Source of the DNA: Paenibacillus etheri
GTDB lineage: Bacteria; Bacillota; Bacilli; Paenibacillales; Paenibacillaceae
NCBI RefSeq assembly: GCF_001012825.1
Contig: NZ_LCZJ02000018.1
Location: 824,531-888,530 of the forward strand
DNA length: 64,000 nt
Direction of reading: 5' to 3'
This document shows, piece after piece, positions 33,801 through 41,515 of the stretch. Each line of letters starts with the position of its first letter. Position 1 is the stretch's first letter. Both the position numbers and the translations under genes were made by a program. A model generated the notes under the pieces. It saw only the letters and a list, made by a program, of their open reading frames with translations. It was not told the origin of the DNA and did not search any database.

Positions 33801-36330
33801 CGCTAACAATACGTATTGGGGCATATACGCGCTATATGAGCTTGAGCTTTATAACCTTCCAGACAACGGAGAGATTCACCCTACAGCAGACGGAACGCTT
33901 AGTAATTTAACAATCCCTAATGTTCCTACTTTTACATTTGACAATAGTACGTTGACCTACTCAGTAATGATCCCGAATGATCTAAACTCCATCGAGATTA
34001 CGCCAACACTTTCGGACGGAGCGGGTACCTTGCAGGTCAACGGAAAGACTGTCGCCAATAACACAGCGCAGACTTTTGACATTCCATTCGGAAAAAGCGT
34101 AATTCATATCAGGTCAACTGCAAGCGACGGGACAACTACAAAGCTCTACACGTTGAATTTTCTCAAAGGAAATGAGGATGGGCTAGGCACCAATATTGCC
34201 AGAAGCTATTCTGAGATTACAGCATCGGCAGAACGTGAAGGCGAGGACTATAGTGCCAAGAAAATGGTTGACGGTATTATTTATACCATGTTCGCGAGTT
34301 CGCGAGGCTACAATACCGAACATCCGTTTCCGCATGAGATTAATCTTACTTGGGAACAACCGCAAACCTTTAACACCATCGTCATGGCTACGACATCTGG
34401 ATTAATTCAGGGTATTTCCAATATCGATGTTCAGGCTTCTACAGACGGAATAAACTTTGAAACCATAGCAAGTGAGGTTCCGATCCAATGGAATAGCAAC
34501 GAAGACGACGGCGTTATGGAGCATACCTTTGCCAATATTCCTGAAATACGAGATGCGCTAAAGCTCAGAATAAAGATCAACGATGCGAACTATACGACAT
34601 GGGGCATGTACGCTTTGTATGAGCTTGAGCTCTATAATCTCGCGGAGAACGGAGAAATTGGTGAGAACAGTAATACGATTACGGCGAGCGCGGGGGACAA
34701 CGGAACGATCAGTCCGAACGGCGCCGTTGTAGTCAATGAGGGTGACGATCAAACCTTTACCTTCAATCCGAATAATGGATACGAAGTCGACGAGGTATTG
34801 TTAGACGGTACCGCCGTGTCGGTGACCGGAAGCGTGTATACGGTTACTAACATAACCGCCAACCATACGATCAATGTTACGTTTAAGCAAAAGGTGACAG
34901 GTGGCGAGAACAGTAACACGATTACGGCGAGTGCGGGGGAAAATGGAACGATCAGTCCGAACGGCGCCGTTGTAGTCAATGAGGGTAACGATCAAACCTT
35001 TACATTTAATCCGAATAATGGATACGAAGTCGACGAGGTACTGTTAGACGGTACCGCCGTGTCGGTGACCGGAAGCGTGTATACGGTTGCAAACATAACC
35101 GCCGACCATACGATCAATGTTACGTTTAAGCAAAAGGAGACAGGTGGCGAGAGCAGTAACCCTCCGATGAGTGGTGGAAACAGTAGTGTCCCATCTACCG
35201 GTAGTACAGTTAATGGAAATACCGATGCTCATATACTTGTAGTGAAAACGGAAGATCTTACTTCTCCAGCCTCCAACGGTGTCGTGACGATCGTAAGCAA
35301 GGATAAAGAAAAAATTGTACTTCCTGCCAATGCAGCCGAACTGCTCGGACATCATCAATTGGTCATTCAAACGGGTCCATTCACGTTGGAAGTACCCGCT
35401 GAATTACTTAAACAGTTGACGGATAAATTGTCCGCAGAAGATAAACGAAACAGTACGATAGAGCTAATCATGACTCTCTTATCCGAATCCGATGCTAACA
35501 ACCTTCTAGCGATAAGGCAGTCTTCCACGCATGCTAAAATTAAAATTTCCGGCAATGTGATCAACTTTAGCTTATCGATTATCGGAAAAGATGGTAAAGT
35601 GACAAGCTTGAACAGCTTCGATAAACCGATGACGATTCGTTTCAAAGCGGATCCTTCCTTAAATCCGAATCTGACTGGCATTTACTATTTGGCAGACAAC
35701 GGTACGCTGGAATATGTGCGAGGCACGATTATTAACGGAGAATGGGTGGCCGATATTCACCATTTCAGTAAATATGCGGTGCTCGAATTCAAGAAATTAT
35801 TTACCGATGTTAAGTCCACTCACTGGGCGGCCGATGACATCGAACAGCTAGCGGCAAAACAATTTATTGAAGGCACTAGTGCGGCAATGTTCGAGCCAGA
35901 GCGTTCTATAACACGGGCTGAATTTACGGCGATGCTTGTCAAAGCGTTGAACCTGACATCGGAAGGCGAATCGGAATTTACGGATATAACGAAGGGTGCC
36001 TGGTACGAGGGAGCTGTTTCCATGGCGGTAAAAGCAGGCATTATTAAAGGAATTAGCACAACGTCTTTCAATCCCGATGCTAGGATCAAACGTGAAGAAA
36101 TGGTCACTATGATGATGCGGGCGTATGTTATCTTGAAAGACGTCAAGTTGAACGGAAAAACGGCTTCTTCCTTTACCGACGAATCCGCTGTGGCAGCCTG
36201 GGCGCTTGAGTCAGTAAGAGCGGCGGCGGCACTTCATTTAATTAAAGGCCGGGAAGCGAACAAATTCGTTCCGAGCGGGGTCACTTCCCGCGCAGAAGCA
36301 GCAGCTTTGCTCAATGGAGTTATACAGTAG
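30886..36330 (+). CDS. Giant SLH-anchored modular glycan-active protein with DUF4091 domain
   Basis: 1,814 residues. A signal peptide (1-30) is followed by: a DUF4091 domain (about 35-620; related to GH123-type N-acetylgalactosaminidases, with a TKDEP acidic pair near residue 385); a beta-sandwich binding module (about 640-738); a cadherin-like domain (741-835) and discoidin/F5-8C-like domain (840-1000), both repeated at 1003-1098 and 1101-1255; two near-identical 81-residue beta repeats (about 1261-1422); a linker; an unknown domain (about 1445-1635); and three SLH motifs (1638-1814). It is exported and bound to the S-layer side of the wall, where it would degrade or bind complex glycan. It lies downstream of the YesN/YesM genes and shares a putative operator with the importer. 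Exact substrate unknown. Confidence 0.85.
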   Translation: MFKRAMYTMICFMILVSTFFQGNAPSVLADSNNLDVWVVNALKAVYRTSTIPANHDNSIDLVSAKNEYESEQIAVRGTSDFKITGIEFSDLVSPGNTISTSHLSYHFEEYMLEDTVQPNQYRPDLVGTQIYPLSEIPDPLSNEPSIDVAANSTQPILITNYVPADAVPGLYHGIVTVKSTLGDYQVPINVEVANAEIPQTSEANFVNYQWSMTNGFMIGGNPPEIVDDPLTQSSYDVGENYYGVETYSDEWFELMDNFAKTMTDYRQNMIWVRTDLLLNEKGTKMVSFKDGIPENIDWSLFDRYVQTFMDRGITHFANIHLIHALEQMPQSERPNNNNPQDPWKTSVPEFDSLPVTDAYLTNYLTALHDHLEEKGWLNGITWYQHTKDEPNGASITNYMTYIARKIKEIVPDFKTLDADAAGTLMNETIKPYVDVWVPLTPVFQDKKNLYKAEQAAGKDMWVYTCDANPAPWLNRFWTQPILTGRLLFWNLSQEGVQGHLHWGWNVWYVPHYGDSTIVYPDKKQMTVKSSLRYEAQRDGLEEYELMHQLKQTNPGLAKRIADSAVNPSDPRKYTLDPEYISKLHNYLVKAAAGETEGDIPVPSSPYDGQDVPMSYMTDNATGEIIFGGEWFAKSRKYAYMGGVQGTLKADDELTYTFTGSGIDLIAEKNEGSGKIAVSIDDSAPVIIDLYEKVQLDSISVYSNHNLSAGKHTIKVVNLENKNLFVDGFRVSMYEGQELYDGTLQSLELTNVPSVVFNKHNINYQAIIPSDVDVITITPTLTDANGTLDINGQHYRSGERLTFNIPTGKSKILIRSTASDGETTRLYTLNFLKGNVNQPTTNIARSYSAITATAARADSSGYGVSNMVDGSYGSMFASISGYTSTVPFPHEINLTWTQQKTFNTMVMATPSGLLQGITDIDVEATSDGTNWTTFAKRVPIQWFSSTDDNKMEYAYANIPTVNDALKLRIRVNDANNTYWGIYALYELELYNLPDNGEIHPTADGTLSNLTIPNVPTFTFDNSTLTYSVMIPNDLNSIEITPTLSDGAGTLQVNGKTVANNTAQTFDIPFGKSVIHIRSTASDGTTTKLYTLNFLKGNEDGLGTNIARSYSEITASAEREGEDYSAKKMVDGIIYTMFASSRGYNTEHPFPHEINLTWEQPQTFNTIVMATTSGLIQGISNIDVQASTDGINFETIASEVPIQWNSNEDDGVMEHTFANIPEIRDALKLRIKINDANYTTWGMYALYELELYNLAENGEIGENSNTITASAGDNGTISPNGAVVVNEGDDQTFTFNPNNGYEVDEVLLDGTAVSVTGSVYTVTNITANHTINVTFKQKVTGGENSNTITASAGENGTISPNGAVVVNEGNDQTFTFNPNNGYEVDEVLLDGTAVSVTGSVYTVANITADHTINVTFKQKETGGESSNPPMSGGNSSVPSTGSTVNGNTDAHILVVKTEDLTSPASNGVVTIVSKDKEKIVLPANAAELLGHHQLVIQTGPFTLEVPAELLKQLTDKLSAEDKRNSTIELIMTLLSESDANNLLAIRQSSTHAKIKISGNVINFSLSIIGKDGKVTSLNSFDKPMTIRFKADPSLNPNLTGIYYLADNGTLEYVRGTIINGEWVADIHHFSKYAVLEFKKLFTDVKSTHWAADDIEQLAAKQFIEGTSAAMFEPERSITRAEFTAMLVKALNLTSEGESEFTDITKGAWYEGAVSMAVKAGIIKGISTTSFNPDARIKREEMVTMMMRAYVILKDVKLNGKTASSFTDESAVAAWALESVRAAAALHLIKGREANKFVPSGVTSRAEAAALLNGVIQ
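33106..34660 (+). repeat. Internal duplication of cadherin-like plus discoidin-like module
   Basis: The pair of domains starting at about 33106 recurs about 786 bases later (for example AATATTGC starting at 33406 and at 34192). Both copies contain FPHEINLTW and ALYELELYN. The DNA has diverged to moderate similarity, so the duplication is older than the 243-base repeat that follows. Confidence 0.75.
34666..35150 (+). repeat. Tandem 243-bp repeat (two copies)
   Basis: Two nearly identical units of 243 bases (81 codons), in register at 34681 and 34924 (ACGGCGAG in both). Each encodes NTITASAG, GTISPNGAVVVNEG, FNPNNGYEVDEVLLDGTAV and HTINVTFKQK, a bacterial beta-repeat module. Near-identity at DNA level points to a recent duplication and possible copy-number variation. 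Confidence 0.85.
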
Positions 36331-36334
36331 CCGG

Positions 36335-36366
36335 GTAAACCCTCAATGTTTATATTGGGGGTTTAC
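36335..36366 (+). terminator. Stem-loop without T tract after giant gene
   Basis: GTAAACCCTCAAT (36335-36347) pairs with ATTGGGGGTTTAC (36354-36366) with one G-U pair. No T run follows, so it may be an mRNA-stabilising or partial stop signal ahead of the fucosidase gene. Confidence 0.45.
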
Positions 36367-36417
36367 AAGTAATAATTTTACTTTGATGTGACGCGGAGAA
36401 CCGAAGGAGGCAACCCG

Positions 36418-37833
36418 ATGAACGATATGGAAATCAAGGAGCTTCAGCAAGCATATGCGCCGGAACTGAAAGAAGGCGTCCACGGTTACAGCAGTGAGAC
36501 GAATTGGGTGAAGCCGGAAAATCCAATTACGCTGGAAAGGTTGGAATGGTTCAAAGATCAGAAATTGGCCCTAATGATGCATTGGGGGCCTTATTCGCAG
36601 ATCGAGGTCGAGTCCTGGATTCTCAGCGACGAAGACGGTGATTGGGCGCGTAAAGATGTCGACTGGACGAGCGACTACGAAGAGATGAAGCGCGAATATT
36701 TCGGACTCAACCGCACGTTCAATCCGTTCCGCTTCCAGCCGGAGCTATGGGCGGAAATCGCTGCCGAAGGCGGGTTCAAATATTTGATTTTTACGACAAA
36801 ACATCACGACGGATATTGCATGTGGGACACACATACGACGAATTACCGAATTACTAGCTCCGAAACGCCATTTCATGCACATCGCTATGCCGACGTTTGC
36901 AAGCATGTGTTTGACGCTTTCCGCAGCAAGGGGCTTGCGATCGCCGCATATTTCTCGAAGGCGGATTGGCAATCGCCGTATTACTGGGCGCCAGGAATGG
37001 AACGGGGCAGCAATACGTGGAGAGGGCCTTCGTACTCCCCCGAGGAATATCCGTGGCTGTGGGAGCAATTCGTCGATTTCACCCATGAGCAAATCATGGA
37101 GCTGATGAGCCGTTACGGCCGGATCGATATTTTGTGGCTGGATGCGGGCTGGGTAAAAGATAGTGACCAGGTAAAGCAGGACATTCGGTTGGGCGAGGTT
37201 GTCGAGCGCGCCCGTCAAACGCAGCCGTGGCTGCTATCCGCGGATCGTACAGTCGGAGGGCCTTACGAAAATTACGTGACGCCGGAACAAACGATTCCAG
37301 AGCGTCCGCTGAACGTACCGTGGGAAAGCTGCATTACGATCGGCACACAGTGGGCTTTCAAATACGATGACCAGTATAAATCAGGGAGAGAGCTCGTTCG
37401 CATTCTGATGGAAGTCGTATCAAAAGGCGGCAATTTGGCGCTTAACGTAGGTCCTCAGCCCGACGGACGATTGCCGGCTGGGGCGGTTAAGAGTATCAAT
37501 GAGCTGGGCGGATGGATGAAGGTTTACGGTGAAGCGATATACGGCACACGCGTGTGCGGACCGTATTTTGCCGGTTCCTGCGCGTTCACCTCGAAAGGAA
37601 ATACCGTATACTGTACGTATTTGTATGAAAGCGCAGATCAAGCCGTAGCTAAGCACGTTCATATTCCTTATAAGGAGCCCGTTTCAGGCATCGAGCTTGT
37701 CGGAAGCGACGCTTTGCTGCAGGTTGAGCTTACGCCGGAAGGAATCTCGATCACGCTTCCGGATTGCGAATTGAACGGGCAGGCTCCGATCGCCCATGTT
37801 TTCCGCATGCAGAAGGGTGAGGCGGCAAAGTGA
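36418..37833 (+). CDS. Alpha-L-fucosidase, GH29
   Basis: 471 residues from ATG 36418, with GAAGGAGG 8 bases upstream; a GTG at 36388 is the longer alternative. GH29 features are LALMMHWGPYSQIEVESW, FTTKHHDGYCMWDTHTTNY and IDILWLDAGWV, with the probable catalytic nucleophile D242. No signal peptide, so it would trim fucosylated oligosaccharides after import. It is 87 bases downstream of the giant SLH gene and possibly co-transcribed past the weak hairpin. Its third codon positions are visibly richer in G and C than the flanking genes, which may reflect separate acquisition. Confidence 0.92.
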   Translation: MNDMEIKELQQAYAPELKEGVHGYSSETNWVKPENPITLERLEWFKDQKLALMMHWGPYSQIEVESWILSDEDGDWARKDVDWTSDYEEMKREYFGLNRTFNPFRFQPELWAEIAAEGGFKYLIFTTKHHDGYCMWDTHTTNYRITSSETPFHAHRYADVCKHVFDAFRSKGLAIAAYFSKADWQSPYYWAPGMERGSNTWRGPSYSPEEYPWLWEQFVDFTHEQIMELMSRYGRIDILWLDAGWVKDSDQVKQDIRLGEVVERARQTQPWLLSADRTVGGPYENYVTPEQTIPERPLNVPWESCITIGTQWAFKYDDQYKSGRELVRILMEVVSKGGNLALNVGPQPDGRLPAGAVKSINELGGWMKVYGEAIYGTRVCGPYFAGSCAFTSKGNTVYCTYLYESADQAVAKHVHIPYKEPVSGIELVGSDALLQVELTPEGISITLPDCELNGQAPIAHVFRMQKGEAAK

Positions 37834-38140
37834 ACGATAAGATTCTTAGCATTAAGCTATTATACGGTGGCTTCTGTGGACAATAATACGAGCGCAGCTG
37901 CAGAGAAGAAGTAGCCCGATGATAAGTCCATGTTCGAACGTCTACCCGCGTAAATCGCGGGTTTTTTCCTTTGTCAGCGTATTTTCTTGTCAGAAATCAT
38001 TGTCAAGAATATGTACCGATTGCTGATTCTCGAAATAGGCTTATGCTAAGGAAGAGGATATCGACCATGGACTGGGGCCAGACTTAAGTTGGAATTTATT
38101 TTCACTTTTTAATTGCATCTCCCTCGCCTTTTTGCTATAT
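37834..38140. other. Intergenic stretch with one terminator
   Basis: No gene is supported here. It contains a clear terminator at 37944-37967 and then AT-rich sequence leading to the palindrome at 38141. Some open codons after the fucosidase stop have no ribosome site or recognisable product. Confidence 0.5.
37944..37967 (+). terminator. Rho-independent terminator after fucosidase gene
   Basis: CCCGCG (37945-37950), loop TAAAT, CGCGGG (37956-37961), then six T residues. Confidence 0.88.
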
Positions 38141-38167
38141 TTGATATTAACAAAGTGTTAATATCAA
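38141..38167. promoter_or_regulatory. Perfect palindrome upstream of NAD salvage operon (candidate NrtR operator)
   Basis: TTGATATTAACA (38141-38152), AAG, TGTTAATATCAA (38156-38167): both 12-base arms match exactly. It lies 58 bases before pnuC. The operon encodes an NrtR-type Nudix repressor, and such regulators bind palindromes upstream of NAD salvage genes, so this is the natural candidate operator. Confidence 0.6.
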
Positions 38168-38224
38168 AATGTTACTAACAACTACCTGAATGGTGAAGGT
38201 TAGAGATTTAATGAAAGCGAGGGG

Positions 38225-38908
38225 ATGAAAGTGGATAAAACATGGGGTGGCTGGAATCTGTTTGAAATCGTCTGGCTAGTTTTGTTTACCTCTATTGCTG
38301 TTGCGTTTACGGTTATTTCTAAAGATTCCTTATTCGGTTTTACGGTCTTTATCACCGGAGTACTGTGTGTGGTGCTCGCGGCGAAAGGAAACCTGATGAG
38401 TTATGTTTTCGGAATGTACAATACCGTCGGTTACGCATACTTGGCTTACATCAACGGTTTGTTTGGGGAGGTCATGTTGAATTTGTTATTCTTTGTTCCT
38501 ATGAATGTCGTTGGCTTCTATATGTGGAAAAACAACCGCCAAGACGGCAAACTATCCATGCGACATATGGATCTTAAGCGGCTGTTCCTTGTCGGAGCGG
38601 TCTGCGTAATAGGCTGCCTGCTACTGGGAATCGGGCTATCGTTCATCCCAGGGCAGAACTCGCCTTATATCGATGCTATTACGACGGTATTATCCATCGT
38701 GGCTACCTTTTTAATGGTCAGTAGATTTAAGGAACAATGGCTGGTCTATATTGTTTTGAATATGTTTACGGTGCTGTTGTGGGTCATTCGGATGCTGGAA
38801 GGCAGTGGCGAGGGGATGCTGATGATCGTCATGTGGAGTGCGTATCTGGTTAACGCAGCTTACGGCTATTACAATTGGAATAAAGGGGCTAAGGAGGTGT
38901 CGGCATGA
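38225..38908 (+). CDS. pnuC: Nicotinamide riboside transporter PnuC
   Basis: 227 residues with about seven membrane helices (FEIVWLVLFTSIAVAFTVIS onward). PnuC features include MSYVFGMYNTVGYAYLAY, LNLLFFVPMNVVGFYMW and a C-terminal LLWVIRMLEG. It imports nicotinamide riboside by facilitated diffusion, trapped by phosphorylation by the NadR kinase encoded next. GAGGGG abuts the ATG at 38225, so the GTG at 38231 (MDKTWGGWNL) may be the true start. Its stop overlaps nadR. Confidence 0.92.
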   Translation: MKVDKTWGGWNLFEIVWLVLFTSIAVAFTVISKDSLFGFTVFITGVLCVVLAAKGNLMSYVFGMYNTVGYAYLAYINGLFGEVMLNLLFFVPMNVVGFYMWKNNRQDGKLSMRHMDLKRLFLVGAVCVIGCLLLGIGLSFIPGQNSPYIDAITTVLSIVATFLMVSRFKEQWLVYIVLNMFTVLLWVIRMLEGSGEGMLMIVMWSAYLVNAAYGYYNWNKGAKEVSA

Positions 38909-39915
38909 AGACGCTTGGATTAACGCTGGGGAAGTTTGCTCCTTTGCATAAAGGACATCAATTCATGATCGAGACGGCGTTGCAAGAGGTCGACGAATTG
39001 ATTGTGGTAATCTACGAAACAACGGTGACCCCGATTCCGCTTCATATCCGGGCGAACTGGATCCGCAAGCTCTATCCGACGGTCCGGGTAATCGAAGCTT
39101 GGGATGGCCCGGACGGGTATTCTAACGATCGGGAGTATGAGATTCTAGAGGAACAGTATATTCTGGGGCTGCTGAAGGGGAAGCAAGTGACGCATTTCTA
39201 CTCCAGTGAGTTTTACGGCGGGCATATGAGTGTTGCTTTAGGCGCGGCGGATCGGCGGGTAGATGAAGCCCGTGAGCGGGTACCAATTTCGGCCACGATG
39301 GTACGTGCCGACCCCTATAAATACCGCGAATTTGTAAGTGATGTCGTGTATAGGGATTTAATCACGAAAGTGGTTTTTGTGGGAGCGATGTCGACTGGCA
39401 AATCTACAATCACCGAAGCGCTGGCGCGGCGGTATCACACAACCTTTGCGAGCGAATATGGGCGTGATTACTGGACCGAGCATCAAGTAGATCGCAGAAT
39501 CAGCCTAGAAGCGTTCGATGAGATCGCTTTGGGCCATATCGAACGTGAGGAGCAGGCGCTGCTGGAAGCTAACCATTATCTCTTTGTCGATACCAATGCA
39601 ATTACCACATATATGTTTGCCTTGGATTACCACGGCCGGGCTCCTGAGTGCTTAGCCCGGATCGCATTAGAAAACGCGCAGCGCTACGATCTGTTTTTCC
39701 TGTGTGACGATGATATTTCTTACGAGGATACATGGGACCGTAGCGGGGATCAGAAGCGGCATGTTTTTCATAAGCAAATCATTGCGGATTTGAAAGAGCG
39801 GCGGATTCCCTACATCACGTTGCGAGGAAACCTAGAGGAACGAATGCACATAGTAAGCGAGGTCTTGGCAAAGTTCGAGCCCTACCGGAACTATTTCGGA
39901 GAGTTGCATGGTTAG
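38905..39915 (+). CDS. nadR: NadR-type bifunctional NMN adenylyltransferase / ribosylnicotinamide kinase
   Basis: 336 residues. The N-terminal nucleotidyltransferase has GKFAPLHKGHQFMIETAL (residues 8-25, with the HxGH-like KGH) and the ISATMVRADPYKY motif. The C-terminal P-loop kinase has FVGAMSTGKSTITEAL (about 157-172). It converts nicotinamide riboside to NMN and NMN to NAD in the cytoplasm. Unlike the enteric protein it has no N-terminal HTH, so regulation falls to the Nudix regulator downstream. TAAGGAGG lies 8 bases before the ATG. Confidence 0.93.
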   Translation: MKTLGLTLGKFAPLHKGHQFMIETALQEVDELIVVIYETTVTPIPLHIRANWIRKLYPTVRVIEAWDGPDGYSNDREYEILEEQYILGLLKGKQVTHFYSSEFYGGHMSVALGAADRRVDEARERVPISATMVRADPYKYREFVSDVVYRDLITKVVFVGAMSTGKSTITEALARRYHTTFASEYGRDYWTEHQVDRRISLEAFDEIALGHIEREEQALLEANHYLFVDTNAITTYMFALDYHGRAPECLARIALENAQRYDLFFLCDDDISYEDTWDRSGDQKRHVFHKQIIADLKERRIPYITLRGNLEERMHIVSEVLAKFEPYRNYFGELHG

Positions 39916-39942
39916 AATAATGAACAAAGGAGGCAAGGACAT

Positions 39943-40836
39943 ATGAATTTATTGGATCGCGATGGACTTACGGAAGGTCAATTTTTCGAGCAGTACCGTG
40001 CCGGGGATTTCGAGCGTCCATCGGTGGCGGCGGACATGGTCATTTTCACCGTTACGAACACGGAGGCGGACAGTTACCGCAAGCTTCCGGAAAAAGAGCT
40101 GCGAATTCTGCTCATTCGGCGGGGAGGTCACCCTTTCCTGGGCAATTGGGCGCTTCCGGGCGGCTTCGTCCGGCCAGACGAGACGACGGAGCAGGCGGCG
40201 GTGAGGGAGCTGCGTGAGGAAACCGGCGTGGATGACGTATATTTAGAGCAGTTGTACACCTTCAGCGATGTTGGAAGGGACCCTCGTACCTGGGTGATGA
40301 GCTGCAGCTACATGGCCTTAATCAACAGTGATCAGGTACAGCTGAAAGCAGGAGATGACGCTGACCTAGCTGCCTGGTTCAAGGTAACCTATCGGCTTCT
40401 GCGCGAGCGGAAAGAGCTTATTGAGGATGGGGATGTGAAAACGAAAGAATACGAGCTCAAGCTAAGCAGCGAGGAAGAAGAGTTAACGGCAGTTGTGGGT
40501 CGGACGATGACGTCAAAGTCGGCATCTACGTCAACCACATATTCCATCGTATCAAATGACGGACTGGCTTTTGATCATGCGAAGATTATCGCTTACGCTA
40601 TTGAGAGACTGCGGGGAAAAGTGAATTACACCGATATTGTGCTGCACTTGATGCCGCCTCTCTTCACTTTGACGGATCTGCAGCAGGTTTACGAGGTGAT
40701 CTTGGACAAAGAGCTGCTGAAAGCCGCATTCCGCCGTAAAGTAGCAGATCTCGTAGCGGAGACCGATCATTATACTGAAAATGCCGGACACCGTCCTTCC
40801 CGATTGTATCGGAGAAATATGGAGGAATATCAATGA
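39943..40836 (+). CDS. nrtR: NrtR-type Nudix transcriptional regulator / ADP-ribose hydrolase-like
   Basis: 297 residues. The N-terminal Nudix domain keeps a complete Nudix box: G-x5-E-x7-REL-REETGV (about residues 73-95). The C-terminal winged helix (about 205-297) has the NrtR pattern DGLAFDHAKIIAYAIERL, FTLTDLQQVYEVIL and HRPSRLYRR. NrtR proteins bind ADP-ribose and repress NAD genes; many have lost catalysis, but this one retains the catalytic residues. The length exceeds the usual 230-240 because of an insert near 150-190. It overlaps the NADAR gene by four bases. Confidence 0.85.
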   Translation: MNLLDRDGLTEGQFFEQYRAGDFERPSVAADMVIFTVTNTEADSYRKLPEKELRILLIRRGGHPFLGNWALPGGFVRPDETTEQAAVRELREETGVDDVYLEQLYTFSDVGRDPRTWVMSCSYMALINSDQVQLKAGDDADLAAWFKVTYRLLRERKELIEDGDVKTKEYELKLSSEEEELTAVVGRTMTSKSASTSTTYSIVSNDGLAFDHAKIIAYAIERLRGKVNYTDIVLHLMPPLFTLTDLQQVYEVILDKELLKAAFRRKVADLVAETDHYTENAGHRPSRLYRRNMEEYQ

Positions 40837-41384
40837 TATACAATATCGAACAGTTAAGAAAAGCTTATAACGCGGGCAAAACGTTCAAGTTTGTGTTCTT
40901 CTGGGGCCATACACCGCCAAAGCACGACGGCGTCGACAAAAGCTGCTTCAGCCAATGGTGGATGAGTCCTTTCGTGGTAGAGGGGATCGAGTATTCCTGT
41001 GTCGAGCAGTTTATGATGGCCGAGAAAGCCAGACTGTTTGGAGATGACGAAATGTTGGACGCGATCCTTAAAGCTAAGCATCCCAAGGAGATGAAAGCCT
41101 ACGGGCGTGCAGTAAGAAACTTTGAAAATGACACTTGGGATAAAAAATGCTATGACATTGTCAAAAAAGGAAATATAGCCAAATTTTCACAGAATCCGCA
41201 GCTTGGCGAATATCTCAAGTCAACGAAAAACCGTATTCTCGTCGAAGCTAGCCCGCAGGATCGCATTTGGGGAATAGGCATGAGCCAGTCCAATCCGGAT
41301 GCGGAGAATCCCGTAAAATGGCGGGGTAGAAACCTGCTTGGATTCGTGCTGACCGAAGTAAGGGACGAATTGCTGCGGGATTAA
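40833..41384 (+). CDS. NADAR family (YbiA-like) protein
   Basis: 183 residues. Family features are FFWGHTPPKHDGVDKSCFSQ, EQFMMAEKARLFGD, YGRAVRNFEN, DRIWGIGMS and the C-terminal WRGRNLLGFVLTEVRDEL. NADAR proteins are predicted or shown N-glycosidases; some act on riboflavin-pathway intermediates and others remove ADP-ribose from modified guanine. Its place at the end of an NAD salvage operon with a Nudix ADP-ribose-type regulator suggests recycling of an ADP-ribosylated compound. Overlaps the upstream gene (ATGA). Confidence 0.9.
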   Translation: MIYNIEQLRKAYNAGKTFKFVFFWGHTPPKHDGVDKSCFSQWWMSPFVVEGIEYSCVEQFMMAEKARLFGDDEMLDAILKAKHPKEMKAYGRAVRNFENDTWDKKCYDIVKKGNIAKFSQNPQLGEYLKSTKNRILVEASPQDRIWGIGMSQSNPDAENPVKWRGRNLLGFVLTEVRDELLRD

Positions 41385-41474
41385 CTTCTACCGGAATGGT
41401 TATTGATGAAAGAAGGGTCCCATTAACATTATTCAATAGTGTGAAGCAACAAGATGTAGTCCCATATTTAAATA

Positions 41475-41515
41475 AAAAGATAACGATATCCCTATGGATT
41501 TCGTTATCTTTTTTG
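41475..41515. terminator. Bidirectional terminator between NADAR and AraC genes
   Basis: AAAAGATAACGA (41476-41487) pairs perfectly with TCGTTATCTTTT (41501-41512), with ATCC/GGAT inside. It overlaps the last codons of the AraC gene on the minus strand. Confidence 0.8.

Noticed and set aside
34666-35150. Assembly duplication in the giant gene
   Set aside because: The two 243-base units differ at several bases and stay in frame, so a real tandem repeat is more likely.
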